Assembly (NCBI GenBank): GCA_949987565.1
Contig: OX465115.1
Location: forward strand, 8,396,566-8,460,565
Direction of reading: 5' to 3'
Source of the DNA: Luidia sarsii
Taxonomy: Eukaryota > Echinodermata > Asteroidea > Paxillosida > Luidiidae
DNA: 64,000 nucleotides
Position numbers and translations under genes: made by a program. Positions 53,499 to 64,000 of this stretch are shown one piece after another (position 1 is the first letter of the stretch; each line of letters starts with the position of its first letter). The notes under the pieces are model-generated. The model ran no database searches. It was not told the DNA's origin and was given only the letters and a program-made list of their open reading frames with translations.

Positions 53499-53714
53499 CT
53501 TGGATTACACACATGAGCACGTCACCGCCGTTACTAAGTCAGCTGTGCATACAAACGACTCCACATGCACGGCGGCAAGTTTTGAACTCGTCGTATTTGT
53601 ACTACTACTACTGCTACTTTTTACTAGTATTAATTACTAGTTGTGCCATGAAGGAATCTCTTTTTTTCCCTCCGTGGTTGTACCATGGATTGGAGGTACT
53701 TGTTTTGTTGAAAG

Positions 53715-53918
53715 ATGATTAACTTTTGCGCTGTCCTTGGCTGTGGACGCAGGGGGAATCGTGATAAGAAATCTTTTTATCGTTTACCCGCTGTACTGAC
53801 AAGAGAAGGTGACGCAACTCGTACACTTTCGCTAAAAAGATGGACGAAATGGTTGTCGCGGGTTAATGTGTACGGATCTATTCCAGCAATAAAGCCGAGA
53901 ATGTCGAGAGAACTGTAA
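53715..53918 (+). CDS. THAP-like zinc finger fragment inside DIRS 5' region
   Basis: Reads NFCAVLGCGRRGNRDKKSFY, RLPAVLTREGDATRTLSLKR and WTKWLSRVN. Cys-x4-Cys, SFYRLP and the W-x2-W-L pattern match THAP domains, but the second C-x2-H-F pair is absent before the stop. It runs opposite to the DIRS coding strand. A host promoter exon or a transposon fragment are both possible. Confidence 0.6.
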   Translation: MINFCAVLGCGRRGNRDKKSFYRLPAVLTREGDATRTLSLKRWTKWLSRVNVYGSIPAIKPRMSREL

Positions 53919-54366
53919 TAAGCCGACCGTGCAGCATTCGAATTTGCCATGATGACTAACGTAACGATAAACGAACACAAACGTGCGAGCGAAAGCGTAT
54001 GTGTGTACTCCAAGATGGCGGATCTCGCTGTTTCTAGTAGCAACGTGACGTCAGTAAGAAGGGTCTATATCGTCTATAATAGTAGACTTCCTACCCGACG
54101 GACAGCATGTTATGATACAAACTTTTGCCGAGTGTTCACCGCATGGTGATTTCTCCTGGGTTTCGGCTTAGTCTTCGCAACTGCTGGATTACCAGCCGGC
54201 AGGCGTAGAACAGAAAGCTGATGGCTGGATGTCAGCGCAGCCACGGTGTACATGTATCTGCACTCAAGGTCCAAAGGCCCGTCGAGCAAGCGTAAGATGT
54301 CCGAAGAATAGTTGAGTCGTCATTGTACGAACTATACCGGTCACAAAAATGCACTGATAGTCCGAC

Positions 54367-54508
54367 GTGGAAGGCGGGGCTCACTTATATATATAGGGAG
54401 TAGCCTCTTTAACTAACGCAAGACTCTCTCAAGTGTGACGAATAAATGCCGGTGGCAGGTGCAATCTTAAGTAAGACCGAAGTGCTATGTGGTTTTGAGG
54501 TAGAATTT
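54367..54508. repeat. DIRS 5' inverted terminal repeat
   Basis: Inner part matches 47325-47427 inverted, with a few differences and small indels. Outer part 54467-54508 matches the ICR. Ends at ttt (54506-54508), the same triplet as at 47241-47243. Confidence 0.9.
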
Positions 54509-54523
54509 TAGTATTACTAGTAC

Positions 54524-57500
54524 TACTTGGTGGTGGGAGTTACCGGAGAATTCGCAAACCGGTTTACCGGTTTGAAAAAAACCCGGTAAACCGATTTACC
54601 GGTTTCGTATATACATGTACTGTAGATACATTTAGGCCTGCCAGTCCATTGCGCAAGCCTTGACTATGGCCTTTGTTGTTACTTCGCAGATGCCGATTTT
54701 ACTAGTGCTGATATCATTCTTTGTGTACTAGACACAGTCAAGCCGACGTATAGTTTGTTTCTTATATAATTTTTTTTCACCTGGCAAGCAAGTACGCATT
54801 CCTTTGATCCTTTGAAAAGTAAGTTCCCTTCGTGTGAGGAAGGATCGCCGAAGGGTTGTCACACCAGCAGCGGTGACCGCAGGTTTCCATAGAAACGTGT
54901 AACTTGATACCCCAGGCCTTCATTCTAATAAATACGGGGAGAGCTAAAAATTGCTCTCCTTAATTCACTTTGTTGATTTAAGGAGAGCGATTGTTTTTAA
55001 TGAAAAACAAAAGAAAAAACCCACTCAATTCCAACGACAAAGAAAGAAACCCATTATTATCCCAAATCATGTTTTGTTTCGGTATTAAAATAAATTGTAC
55101 TTTTTTGTAGTGTAACCGTCTCGCTAATAGTAATATACTCCTGGAAGTTCCGATCAGTCTTGAGTAGCGCAGCATACTCGTACATGGTGGTCGATCACTG
55201 CCATTCCATTTTTCCTCAAACTTATAAAAAGTTAAATGTTTTCCCTTGGAATTTTCTTCAACAAATTAAAATGAAAATTAAGCGGAAATGTAATTGCATT
55301 TCAAAAGCATTTTCATTTGTAATGCTCATTGAAAATCATTTCACTTTTTAAGGGTAAAACAGTTTCCCAGGTAAATGTAATGTTAAAAGTCAATTCATTC
55401 TGAAAGGTCCTACTGGTCCTGTAGTGTCGCTATGGCTTTACTTAGAGGCGGAAACCAAACCTAGACTTGCCAACCTCGTTAACATCGCGAAGGGAAATCG
55501 GTCATAACTAAAATGCGCTACTTCCATCGTTCGTCTCCGAATGTTGTTTCCGCGTAATTTATATTTATCCCTAGGTCATTAATGTTGAAAGGGGTATGAA
55601 GGACCTGGGGTGCCAGAGCACCCTCTTTCCAACAAGTTAACCATAGACTCAGAGGATATCATAACTGGTAATTTATTGCTACCCTCGTCATCATTCGGTA
55701 AAACAAAAATACATGTAAAAACTGTAAATACATACAAAAATGTGGGAAAACTTATAAGTCCATGGAGCAAAGTAAAGTAAAGGAATAAAGTAAATGGACA
55801 AGTTCAGCTTTATACACTCCGAAAACATGGGAGAAATACAAGAAATACAGGTGGCAGTTCACTGACATGAGAAAATGTGAGCAATCACGGATGAAGAGCA
55901 AATAGGAATAACACAGAATTCTGACCACTAAAAAACACCTTGTACAATCTTGTACAATAAAATGCTTACAGAACTGTTCTCCTTTATGCCGATCAAGATG
56001 TCTGGGCTGAAAACTGGCTTGTAAATGGACTGCTGTGATGGACGGATCCTCAACCTTAATGAAAACAATTAAGAACAATCCTTACTCTACTATACAAGTA
56101 TGTTGTTTATACAGTGGTTCTGCAAGGAAGGAAAACATTACCAAATAAGGGCACAGCCTAAGCTCATACATATTCATGAGGTAGAAACAAGATGGTGGAA
56201 GGAGTCCTTATAATACACACAATAGATCAATTAGAGTTGCTTTTCACAGTTAAACTACAGTATTGAGGCATATTCTTCTCATGGGACTAAACTTCGATAC
56301 AAAACTAGGGCATGTAGACTTCCAGTAAACTTCAAGGCTAATTCTTATACAATAAAAGGCAGGCTTCTGTAGTTCATGTGTGGTCATACACTGTTGTGTA
56401 ACTTCCAAAAGGTCACGAAAAGTTCATAAGGTTCCTCTTAAAATACACTTCAAATAACTAGAATTATACAATTATATAATAATGATAGCAAACAATAACT
56501 CACCAGTAATGGTCTGGTATAAAAGGCAGTGTTGAGGAGGGGCTCAAAAGGGTGAATTCTCGGGAGAATGCTGGATCTTTTAGAGGAGATTTCTTAAGAC
56601 AACGCTGTGGAATGCTAGGTCATAGCCTGTACCTGAGGTCACCAATAGAGTGCGTCCTAACAATTACTACTAAAAACAAAGAGCCTTAACTAACATGACA
56701 AGTGGTATTACTATAAAGAAGAGAATACAGGCTTCAATTTGAGGGTAAAATCGACAAATTTTGACGATGTTTACAGGGTGCACTAGGCGGCCGGAAAACA
56801 CGAGTTTGACTTTTTCTCCGCCATTTTAGCTCGATCTGCCGCGGACGCACGGAGTGATTTGGCAATTTTGAACTTCCGATATCTCAAGAAAGAAATGAAA
56901 ACACCTTCTCAAATTTTCTAGAACTCTAGAAAATATATTTCTTATCAGGTGTGCGTACTTCGGTTGTCCGCGAAACTCGAAATATCGCTGGTATAAATGT
57001 AATAAACATTAGTTTATTTGTTAGAAAACAACTGTAAGGGCTGGCGGAAGTCATACGTATATTATTTTATTACGTACACGTGCCGAGTGCACACACTGGA
57101 CAGCGCGCGATCTCGCACCACGATCGACAAACGATCAGCCTCAACTCAACGTAAATCACGACGACGAGTACGGTCCCAAAAGCCGTTTTTAGAGCAGATT
57201 TGGTTGGCAAATGTCTTAAATTTCTGACACAAAACATTTTCGCTTTTAACTCATGTAAAAAAAAAAAAAAGTGATTAAACTTTCACGGTTTAAAAAAAAA
57301 TCATAATGCTCTCGTTAAATTTGTAGGGAGCGCTTTTTTTGCTCTCCTTGGAAAACATTAAGGAGCGCGATCGCGCTCCTTTCGTTTCAAGCCCTGATAC
57401 CCTCCTGCCCCTGCCAAACAGACATCAGATAACGAGCCGCTTTTTTAACCTCTGTGCCAGCGGTGGGCCAAATTTTGTATTGACACAAATAAACTGCCCC

Positions 57501-58008
57501 TGTCTTTGTAAGCGATACCGACAGAACATGCCCCAATACTCACGAAGCTCGGAAGTTGGCTCACTTTTGCCGTCTCCGACCGACACCAGTGGTACCGCTT
57601 TCTCTCATCCGGAAGCGTAGCCAATAGCAGGTCGTGGCACGTGCCACTGGTCAGAGGATCAGAAGTTCTCATTGGCTGTCACTTACAAACTGACAGCGGT
57701 GTATCCCACAACGCAAGACACAATACTGCTGGCGGCATGTTAAAGCCTGGCTTGTATTAAGCGGGTTGTTGCGGTTGTATGGGGGGGGGGGTTGCGAGTT
57801 GCGACCGCTATTTTCAAGAGCGGCTATCTCTTGTTTTCAGCAAGCGGAAGCAACAAGAATTTTTTTAACTGAGGCAAATTACATTGACAGGGAAGATTCT
57901 TGGCTTTTTGTTTTACTTTTGGTTTTGGAAACCGGTTAGCAAAATTGAAACCGGATAGTCAAATTGAAAACCGGTTTGCAGAAAAACCGGTTTTGAGTCC
58001 CAGCACTA
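54524..58008. mobile_element. Probable 3.5-kb non-autonomous hAT-like element
   Basis: Inverted ends: left tggtgggagttaccggagaa... then gcaaaccgg; right, reversed, tagtgctgggactcaaaacc then gcaaaccgg. The right end resembles the hAT terminus at 61812 (tagtgttgcgac). actagtac occurs on both sides (54516-54523, 58005-58012) as a candidate 8-bp duplication, but the flanks are ACTAGT-rich. The interior has no transposase and repeats of ctctcctta/aggagcgc at 54940-54990 and 57326-57380. Confidence 0.5.
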
Positions 58009-58114
58009 GTACAGTTCTACTACTACTGTACAACAGTACTAGGCCTACAAATACAATGTAGGCCTACTTCAATAATTTGTACAGTAGGCCTATCGCCGTA
58101 TACAGTGTACTTGC

Positions 58115-59135
58115 TACGATCGGATGGCCAAGTAGTACGTTGCCCTGTGAGGCGGCCGGTGGCCCAGATGCCAGACAAGTCTTGAGTTTCTTCGCTCATT
58201 ATAGAATAATTCGAGCTATCAAAATTAGAGACTATAACTGCAACTGCGCAACCGGCAACTGGCCAGTGGCCCGCCGGCCTTAACATGTACACTGACTTTG
58301 GAAGCGCGATGTTAGCTGGCGACGCTACGTGTCCGGCCGTCGTGCTTGATCTTGATTAGTTGCATTAGCATGATACATTTGTCATTATTTATTGCCACTG
58401 TTTGATTAAAGAACATTACAACGTTCATTTATAGGTATAATAGCTTTATAATTTGTATAGTGGTCTTTTAAACCTCCCTAAAATCGAATGACTTCTCGTA
58501 TTTTCTGCCGCCACAGCACGCACGCGAAGTCAGTACATGTACAGTACAAGTGCATCGCTGACGACTTTGTTAGGGACCAGTTTTTTTGCCGATCTCACCG
58601 TGCAAGAGCTTCTTATATACATGTACATGATTGTAAAAGACACCTTTTTCCATTCCGATAATGACAGGGATATTGCTTCAAGACAAGCAAAATATGTGCC
58701 TACAGCCAGAGAATTTGCCATGTCTCTTGTGCCTGTACTGAGCTTGAGGCGGCGCTGCCTATGCATGTGGGGTTTATATCCCATGCAACAAAATCTGACA
58801 TGTCCTCGCGCTTGCGCAGTTGCAGTGCCGTAACTATAGAAAATGGAAGTTGCGTTACGGCTGCCGTAACAATAGCCACAGCGTACATTAAAACCACCAC
58901 GGGAAGAATATTATTTTGCGTTCCCGAACCATGTAGCTTCGAGCAAAAAGCCAGGTTTGCGCGTGGGTTCGCCAGCGCAAACCTAAGGTTTGCGCGTGGG
59001 TTTAGAGCGTATGGAATAATTATTATATCGATATCGTTGCCCTGTGAGGCGGCAGGTGGCCAGATGCCAGACAAGTTTTGAGTTTCTTCGCTCATTATAG
59101 AATAATTCGAGGTATCAAAATTACATACTATTACA
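58115..59135. repeat. Pair of direct repeats about 910 bp apart
   Basis: cgttgccctgtgaggcggc and tgccagacaagt, ttgagtttcttcgctcatta and tagaataattcgagctatca run for about 105 bases at 58138-58225 and again at 59035-59120 with few changes. gtttgcgcgtgggttcg-type repeats lie at 58950-59000 and 59250-59370. Confidence 0.75.
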
Positions 59136-59384
59136 TTAAAAACACCAAGGGGAAGAATAATATATTTGCGTTCACTAAGGAACCATGTAGCTTCGAGCAT
59201 GGAGGATTCCTCAATGCTTCGAGCATGGAGCTATTATGCATCGAGCAAGGAACCAGGTTTGCGCATGGGTTCGCGTGGGGTCGCCAGCGCAAACCTAAGC
59301 CTGCGCACGCAAACTGCAGTAGGTGCGCGAGATGGGTGCGCAGAAGGTTAATCCGAGGTTTGCGCGAAATCCGAGGTTTGAGCT

Positions 59385-59630
59385 CGACACTAGTACTAGT
59401 AGTACTACTACTACTATACTATTACTAGTAGTAGTACTAGTACTACTACTAGAACTACAGTACGCTAGTACTACTACTACTACTACTAGTACTACTACAT
59501 GTACTAGTACTACTACTACTACTTCTACTTGTCACTAGTACAGTAGTAGTAGTACACTACTAGTACTACTTTACTAGTACTAGGCAATGGGTACTAAAAG
59601 TTCTAGTTCTACTACTACTAGTAGTATTAT
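59385..59630. repeat. ACTAGT/CTA microsatellite
   Basis: Almost pure tactactactag units. Related short runs at 53600-53640 and 61105-61140. Confidence 0.9.
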
Positions 59631-59896
59631 CAACGTTATTACTAACCAAAACAGACCACAAATCTCGTGGAGGGACATTTTCACGTTACACCATGATGTG
59701 CTGCCATTTCCCGGGGAAAGGACAGCTGAAGTTGCTACAAACCTTTCAACATCCTACAGCATACATATCCAACAGATTGAGGGTTTGCAGTTCATGAAGG
59801 TAAGTTAATTGCAGTCAAATTCCAAAATGATTAAAAAATTAAATAAAATTCAACATCAAAATCAAATAAATCATCTAATTCAGAGCTACGTACATG

Positions 59897-60944
59897 TATC
59901 GTGGGAACCCCCGTTTTCGACGGTACACGTTTTCGCCGCTTAGCCTTCTAGTTCTAACTCGCATCGCACGATGAAAACAACTCCGTATAACGATCTCAGA
60001 CTTCGTATCTTACAGTTGGTTTCCTGCTCTTGTCCGTCACCGAAAATGTGGAAAGTTAAGGCTTTTCCAGTAGGCCAAACTAAAAAAACTTGCTCTTTTG
60101 GGGTCTATTTTCCTAGGTACAAAATTGGTAGTTGCTTCGAAGCTCCAGTTTTCTTTTTATTGTTGGTCCTAAAAAAATCTGAGTGTACCATAACAAACCC
60201 CAACATCCGTAGAAAAAATATATATCACGCAACTTGAGGCAGTCCGTTCTGGGTAAAAACTATGGAGCCTCCTATAGGGCGTCTCGCTTATATAATTTTT
60301 TTAAATTTATTTTTTATTATTATTTAAAGACAAAAAGTAACATGGCCCAATACAATAGCAATAGGCTTTTATAAAAAATGAAAAAAATAAAAAGGCAGCT
60401 AGAGAAAGTACCAAGAAGGAGAAAATGTGTCTCTAGAGTGACATTGGGAAAGGTCATAACTGAAGAAGCGGTGAGAAAGAGGATTGTGGAGTTTTTTTAA
60501 ACGTCACAAAAGAAGACATCAACCAGACCAATACGTTTTAAGCATAAATTATGAATGATTTGAGGAAAGTGTTAGAAGCAGTGTCGAAAAAAAAAAAGAT
60601 GAACACAAAAAAAACATACAGGGAAGAATTTTACAGTGCCACACAGCATTTTGAGTTATTTTAAGAATTTATTTTGCGTTTGGCTGCACTGGGACACCTT
60701 ACTAAACACCACTGACGAAAATAGGTGACGATGCTTACTACGCGGTGCGCCGCGGACGTCAACAAAACTGGGTAATCTTACGGAAGTGACAGGCCTGATC
60801 AACCTTCTCTATGATTATTCTAATAGTCTGTGGTGTGGAGAAAGTGACTGAGACCTTTTTTTAGTGTGATACTTTCGTCTACATTGTTTAGTTTGAAGAA
60901 AAGTCCTTATAGTTATATCGTCGAAAACCAGTTACTGGAGGATA
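59897..60944. mobile_element. 1.05-kb non-autonomous DNA transposon, copy 2
   Basis: Reverse-complement copy of 10211-11244 over its full length. Begins tatcgtgggaacccccgttt and ends ggaggata. Flanks are tacatgta on both sides, a palindrome, so target duplication cannot be judged. Differences are mostly A-run lengths and single bases. Confidence 0.8.
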
Positions 60945-61044
60945 CATGTACGTGCTACTACAGTGTAACTGCTATTATGACTTAAGGTGATATACAAAAA
61001 TGTTGCAAACTGCTTACTGACTAAAATTACCAAAATGTAATTCT

Positions 61045-61100
61045 AAAATTTAGTGGGCCTGACGTTTCGATCCTAGCAGGACCTTTCTCAAAGGCAGAGC
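61045..61100 (+). repeat. Penelope tail motif, second copy
   Basis: gtgggcctgacgtttcgatc, then ctagcaggacctttctcaaa and ggcagag, almost identical to 45533-45583. No Penelope coding sequence nearby. Confidence 0.75.
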
Positions 61101-61162
61101 TATTATTACTATTAGTATTAGTACTAGTAGTACTAACTACTATATCGTGGGAACGGTAACAG

Positions 61163-61350
61163 GTCAGCTCGTACCTTGGTCAACTCGTACCTTCATTTAA
61201 CTTTTAAGTCAACTCGTACCTTGGTCAACTCGTACCTTCATTTAACTTTTAAGTCAACTCGTACCTTGGTTAACTCGTACCTTCATTTAAGTCAACAAGT
61301 ACCTTGGTCAACTCGTACCTTCATTTACTAGTCAACTCGTACCTCCGTTT
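61163..61350. repeat. 45-bp tandem repeat, about 4 copies
   Basis: gtca(a/g)ctcgtaccttggt recurs at 61163, 61208 and 61253, 45 bases apart, then in shortened units to 61350. Each unit holds two tcaactcgtacctt half-units. Confidence 0.9.
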
Positions 61351-61604
61351 TAAGTTTCACACATAATACCGTAATTATGACAACATTACAAGGGCCACTG
61401 TACACTGAAAATATTGAGCCCATTGCACAATCGATTTGCTGGAGGAAGAATTGGAAAACAGTTTCTTCCGTGATGTCGCCGACGTCACTCATGACCAAAC
61501 TTGATGCCCAATTGTTGAATGCAGTGATTAGCTGCCACTACTTGAACCTCTGTCAGTCTGTGATGTCGCCGACGTAACTCCCGACCTCACTGTGGGCCAA
61601 ATTG

Positions 61605-61810
61605 TTAAAGGGGAATGCAACCCAAGAAATAGAGTTTGCTAATCCGATTGGGTGTTAAAAACAACCTACAATTACCTATGACTAGTATGAGTCACTGACG
61701 TACGATTTTCATGGAATTGTAGGTTGAATTTGCGTTTCCGTAGGTAGCCATCTTAACCGATGTTCGCAAAGCATTGTAGGTATAGATGACAAACTATTAT
61801 GCAGTTTTTA
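61605..61810. mobile_element. One terminus of a second Kolobok-like element
   Basis: TTAA (61605-61608), then aggggaatgcaacccaagaa and caacctacaattacct, paralleling agaagaatgaaacccagaga and caacctacaattaccc of the element at 40831. The other end is not in the window. The sequence is interrupted at about 61811 by a hAT end. Confidence 0.55.
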
Positions 61811-64000
61811 CTAGTGTTGCGACATCCCGGTTATTTTCAAAACCGGGAACCGGTGTCGCTGAACCGGTCGGATACCGGTGTCCCGATTTTCTTCAACAAT
61901 AATTGGCTAAAATCTAAGTATATAAGTAATAGCGTGTGCTCCAAATTCATGGTTGTGAATTTGTAACATCTTTTTTCCTCATAAATATCGTGAGTTTTCA
62001 ATAAACTACTCAAGCTGTGATTTGTCTCACATATTCCCTCACTGAAATTTGTTTGCAGCCTTCAGCACCCTTTTGAGCACGGCAAAATCATTTTTTATTC
62101 ACATTTATTTCCCAAAAATACACTTTGAATGACACTCCACTTTTGTGACGTCACTAAGATCAGGCCTTGAATTTGGCAATTTTTAGGGCAAGGCCAGTTT
62201 GGCCTTGAATGATGCAAAATTTTAGAGGGCACCAAGGCCAAAACATATACTGGGAAGGGGCACGGAGGCCAAATGCAAAAAAGAAATGTATTAGTAATAA
62301 TGTGCTGCTGTGTACTGTACGATTGACCTGACGCCCTATATAATCAGACTACTGTGTATCAGCCTCAGTGATGTCAGGGAAAACATCACTGTCATCAGAT
62401 GTGGTTCTGCCAGTGCTTGTTGATGCATCAGAGTCCGAGTCATCCACATCATGTGAAGAAAACCTGGGACCATACGGCTTGGTATTGGGCCGTTTGAATC
62501 TTTGACCACTGGACCACCATCTCGCAACAGCTGGCTCTGGATTGAAGAACTGCGGCTCTGGACCCTGGCTGCAGATACGCAACAAATCCTCAATGGTGGT
62601 TGACTTCAAGCTGAGCCGCCAGTCACCAAGGATTCGCTTGATACAGGAGAACTGGCGCTCAACTTGGGCTGTTGCTACGGGGAGGACCAGCACAATTCGT
62701 ACAAGATGTAGGAAATTGCTGTATCTGGTGGCCTTTTCCATCAAAATCTTCTTCCAAAGTGGGAAGAACCTGTCATGTTTGTGGTGATTTCTGATGTCTT
62801 GTTTTACCTTCATCCACTCTCGTTCAACCTGTGTGATGTCACATCCTTTCTTAATGAGGAGTGGTTTGAAGTGGTCACACATCTCTTGCATTTCATCAAA
62901 CCCATAGTCAATCAGTTCATCTGACTGTGATGGGAAGTTTTGTGGATCTAATACTTCGGTCGCCATAAGCACAGGGTCATCCTTGAAGGTGGCAAACCTG
63001 TTGCCAATGCATGTGATGATCTTGTCCACAATGTCCTCTGTCTGTCTGGTGAATGTGTTTGTGACTTGGGCTCTAATTTCAACACCCTTGAAGATGAAGG
63101 TTGACCGGCTGTCATCACCAACTGCCTCGTTCACTGCAGCTAGAACAGGCCTCAAGTGGGGGCCTGCTTTGGTTTTTTGCCTCCTCAAGGATGCCTGAGC
63201 CAGCACCACGCTGCTTCTTATAGAAGAGAGAGGCAGGTCATCCCGCTGAAACTCCAAAGACAGATCAGCCATGTCATCGACCAGATCCTGGTACAATGCC
63301 ATATGAAGCACAAACTTGCATGATGTCAGAAGTTTGAGGTAGGCCTTCATCTTTGCCGCGTCAGCAGCGTGTATATCATCACGTTGGCCTGTAGCTTGCT
63401 CCTCAAATTGTGTAGCCACACACTGGTAGTTGGTAGCAAGGCATGAGAGGGCTTTTCTTCTGTGGTCGATCCACCGTGTTCCCTGTGACCTTGCTGGTTT
63501 AACAGTGTGCGTCTTCAGTAGCTCGGCCACAGCCTTTAATTCCCGCCACCTCTTGGGAGATCTCTTGTAGAGATAGTACAGCCTCATCATGAGCTCATCA
63601 ATCTACACAGGTGATTTAAAAAGTGGTCAAAACAATTCTTTTTAATTCATTATATATACTGGCAGTCTGGCACTGGCAGACAAAGTAGGTTTTTAGAATT
63701 TTATTACCAGGGTAATTTTGAAATTTCATCAACTTTTAAATAGTTACTTTTATACTTCTGTATTTTTATACCTTTTCTAATTTTTCAGAAAACTAACCTG
63801 AGTAAAGTATGTATTCTTAAAGGCATCTTTCAAGGATAATTCCAAGCGATGCGCAACACAGTGCATCTTAATCATCCATGGGGCTACATCGTGTTGGAAC
63901 TTGGTCAAGATACCATTCACCCTGCCAAAGTTCACTGAGGCACCATCTGCTGCTACACACACCAAACTACGGCTTAAATCCAGATGATACTCCTGACACT
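61811..64000 (-). mobile_element. hAT transposon, 3' part, runs off window
   Basis: Right-hand coding sequence is a hAT transposase on the minus strand (62349-64000). The left end begins tagtgttgcgacatcccggt at 61812, a hAT-like terminus, 535 bases after the stop. The other end lies beyond 64000. Confidence 0.7.
62349..64000 (-). CDS. hAT-family transposase, two exons, 5' end outside window
   Basis: Exon 63798-64000 (open to the edge) and exon 62349-63602, joined in phase by a GT-AG intron (minus-strand CAG/GTTAG, then TGTGTAG/ATTGATG). Exon 1 has VCVAADGASVNFGRVNGIL (first catalytic Asp) and MHCVAHRLELSLKDAF, the conserved hAT block. Exon 2 has KARSQGTRWIDHR-like TRW, and the C-terminal dimerisation block RYSNFLHLVRIVLVLPVATA and QVERQFSCIKRILGDWRLSL with the catalytic Glu. 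The tail is Ser/Asp-rich. No stops in 417 + 67 residues. A domesticated ZNF862/KIAA1586-like gene is the alternative. Confidence 0.85.

Larger units (their letters stand above)
47241..54508 (-). mobile_element. DIRS-type retrotransposon, full length, decayed
   Basis: Replicates through RT and integrates by tyrosine recombinase. Minus-strand order: 5' ITR (54508-54367), Gag-like (53498 to about 52400), RT (51500 to about 50660), a foreign recombinase fragment, RNase H (49860-49190), the DIRS recombinase (48385 to about 47600), an internal complementary region (47616-47511) and the 3' ITR (47427-47241). The two ITRs share about 105 bp in inverted orientation. The ICR halves match the ITR tips and meet at AAA, the expected DIRS circle-junction triplet. 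All ORFs carry stops or shifts. Confidence 0.9.

Noticed and set aside
1..64000. A new defence or metabolic gene system
   Set aside because: Apart from USP48, every frame with recognisable domains belongs to a transposable element; no conserved multi-gene arrangement was seen.

Overview
Eukaryotic genomic DNA, probably from a marine invertebrate deuterostome. An echinoderm is my best guess, at low confidence. The basis is one intron-rich gene with clean GT-AG introns, an AT-leaning genome full of varied transposons (DIRS, Ngaro-like, Kolobok, Penelope, CR1/L2-type LINEs, Ty3-like Gag, hAT), tRNA-derived SINEs, and many copies of the palindromes TAGGCCTA and TGTACATGTACA. No host gene other than the one below is supported.

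Region 1 (1-24.2 kb): the 3' two-thirds of USP48, a nuclear ubiquitin-specific protease, on the + strand. Nineteen exons (1038-1146 to 24171-24199) join in one uninterrupted frame of 806 codons plus TGA. They carry the second half of the catalytic domain (two CxxC zinc pairs and the His box), three DUSP-like modules and a C-terminal ubiquitin-like domain. The Cys box lies upstream of the window. Two introns are swollen by transposons. The 5728-12249 intron holds a Ngaro/DIRS-like tyrosine-recombinase-type retroelement, a 1.03-kb inverted-repeat transposon, a 75-bp tandem repeat and a 411-bp MITE. The 16605-22624 intron holds a minus-strand LINE with ORF1 and an endonuclease-RT ORF.

Region 2 (24.2-37 kb): gene-poor DNA with a foldback element (24.65-25.37 kb), polypyrimidine DNA and a 22-bp minisatellite (26.6-27.65 kb), a 1.1-kb array of a 25-bp repeat (29.68-30.80 kb) and a decayed LINE RT (32.64-34.43 kb).

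Region 3 (37.2-47.2 kb): a nearly intact minus-strand CR1/L2-group LINE (939-aa ORF) split by a 1.9-kb Kolobok-type element with a THAP-like zinc finger. Removing the insertion at its TTAA site puts the LINE frame back together. Next come a minus-strand gag-protease fragment with a zinc knuckle, a + strand Ty3-type Gag fragment, a Penelope GIY-YIG fragment and a foldback MITE.

Region 4 (47.24-54.51 kb): a full-length but decayed DIRS-type retrotransposon on the minus strand. It has inverted terminal repeats and an internal complementary region whose two halves match the outermost ends of the two repeats and meet at a shared AAA/TTT. A fragment of a different tyrosine recombinase sits between its RT and RNase H, and a THAP-like exon lies near its 5' end.

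Region 5 (54.5-64 kb): a probable 3.5-kb non-autonomous hAT-like element, a second inverted copy of the 1-kb transposon, microsatellites, one terminus of a second Kolobok-like element, and a minus-strand hAT transposase gene with one intron that runs off the window.

I found no convincing novel defence or metabolic system. The striking content is nested transposon architecture that can be read at base level.
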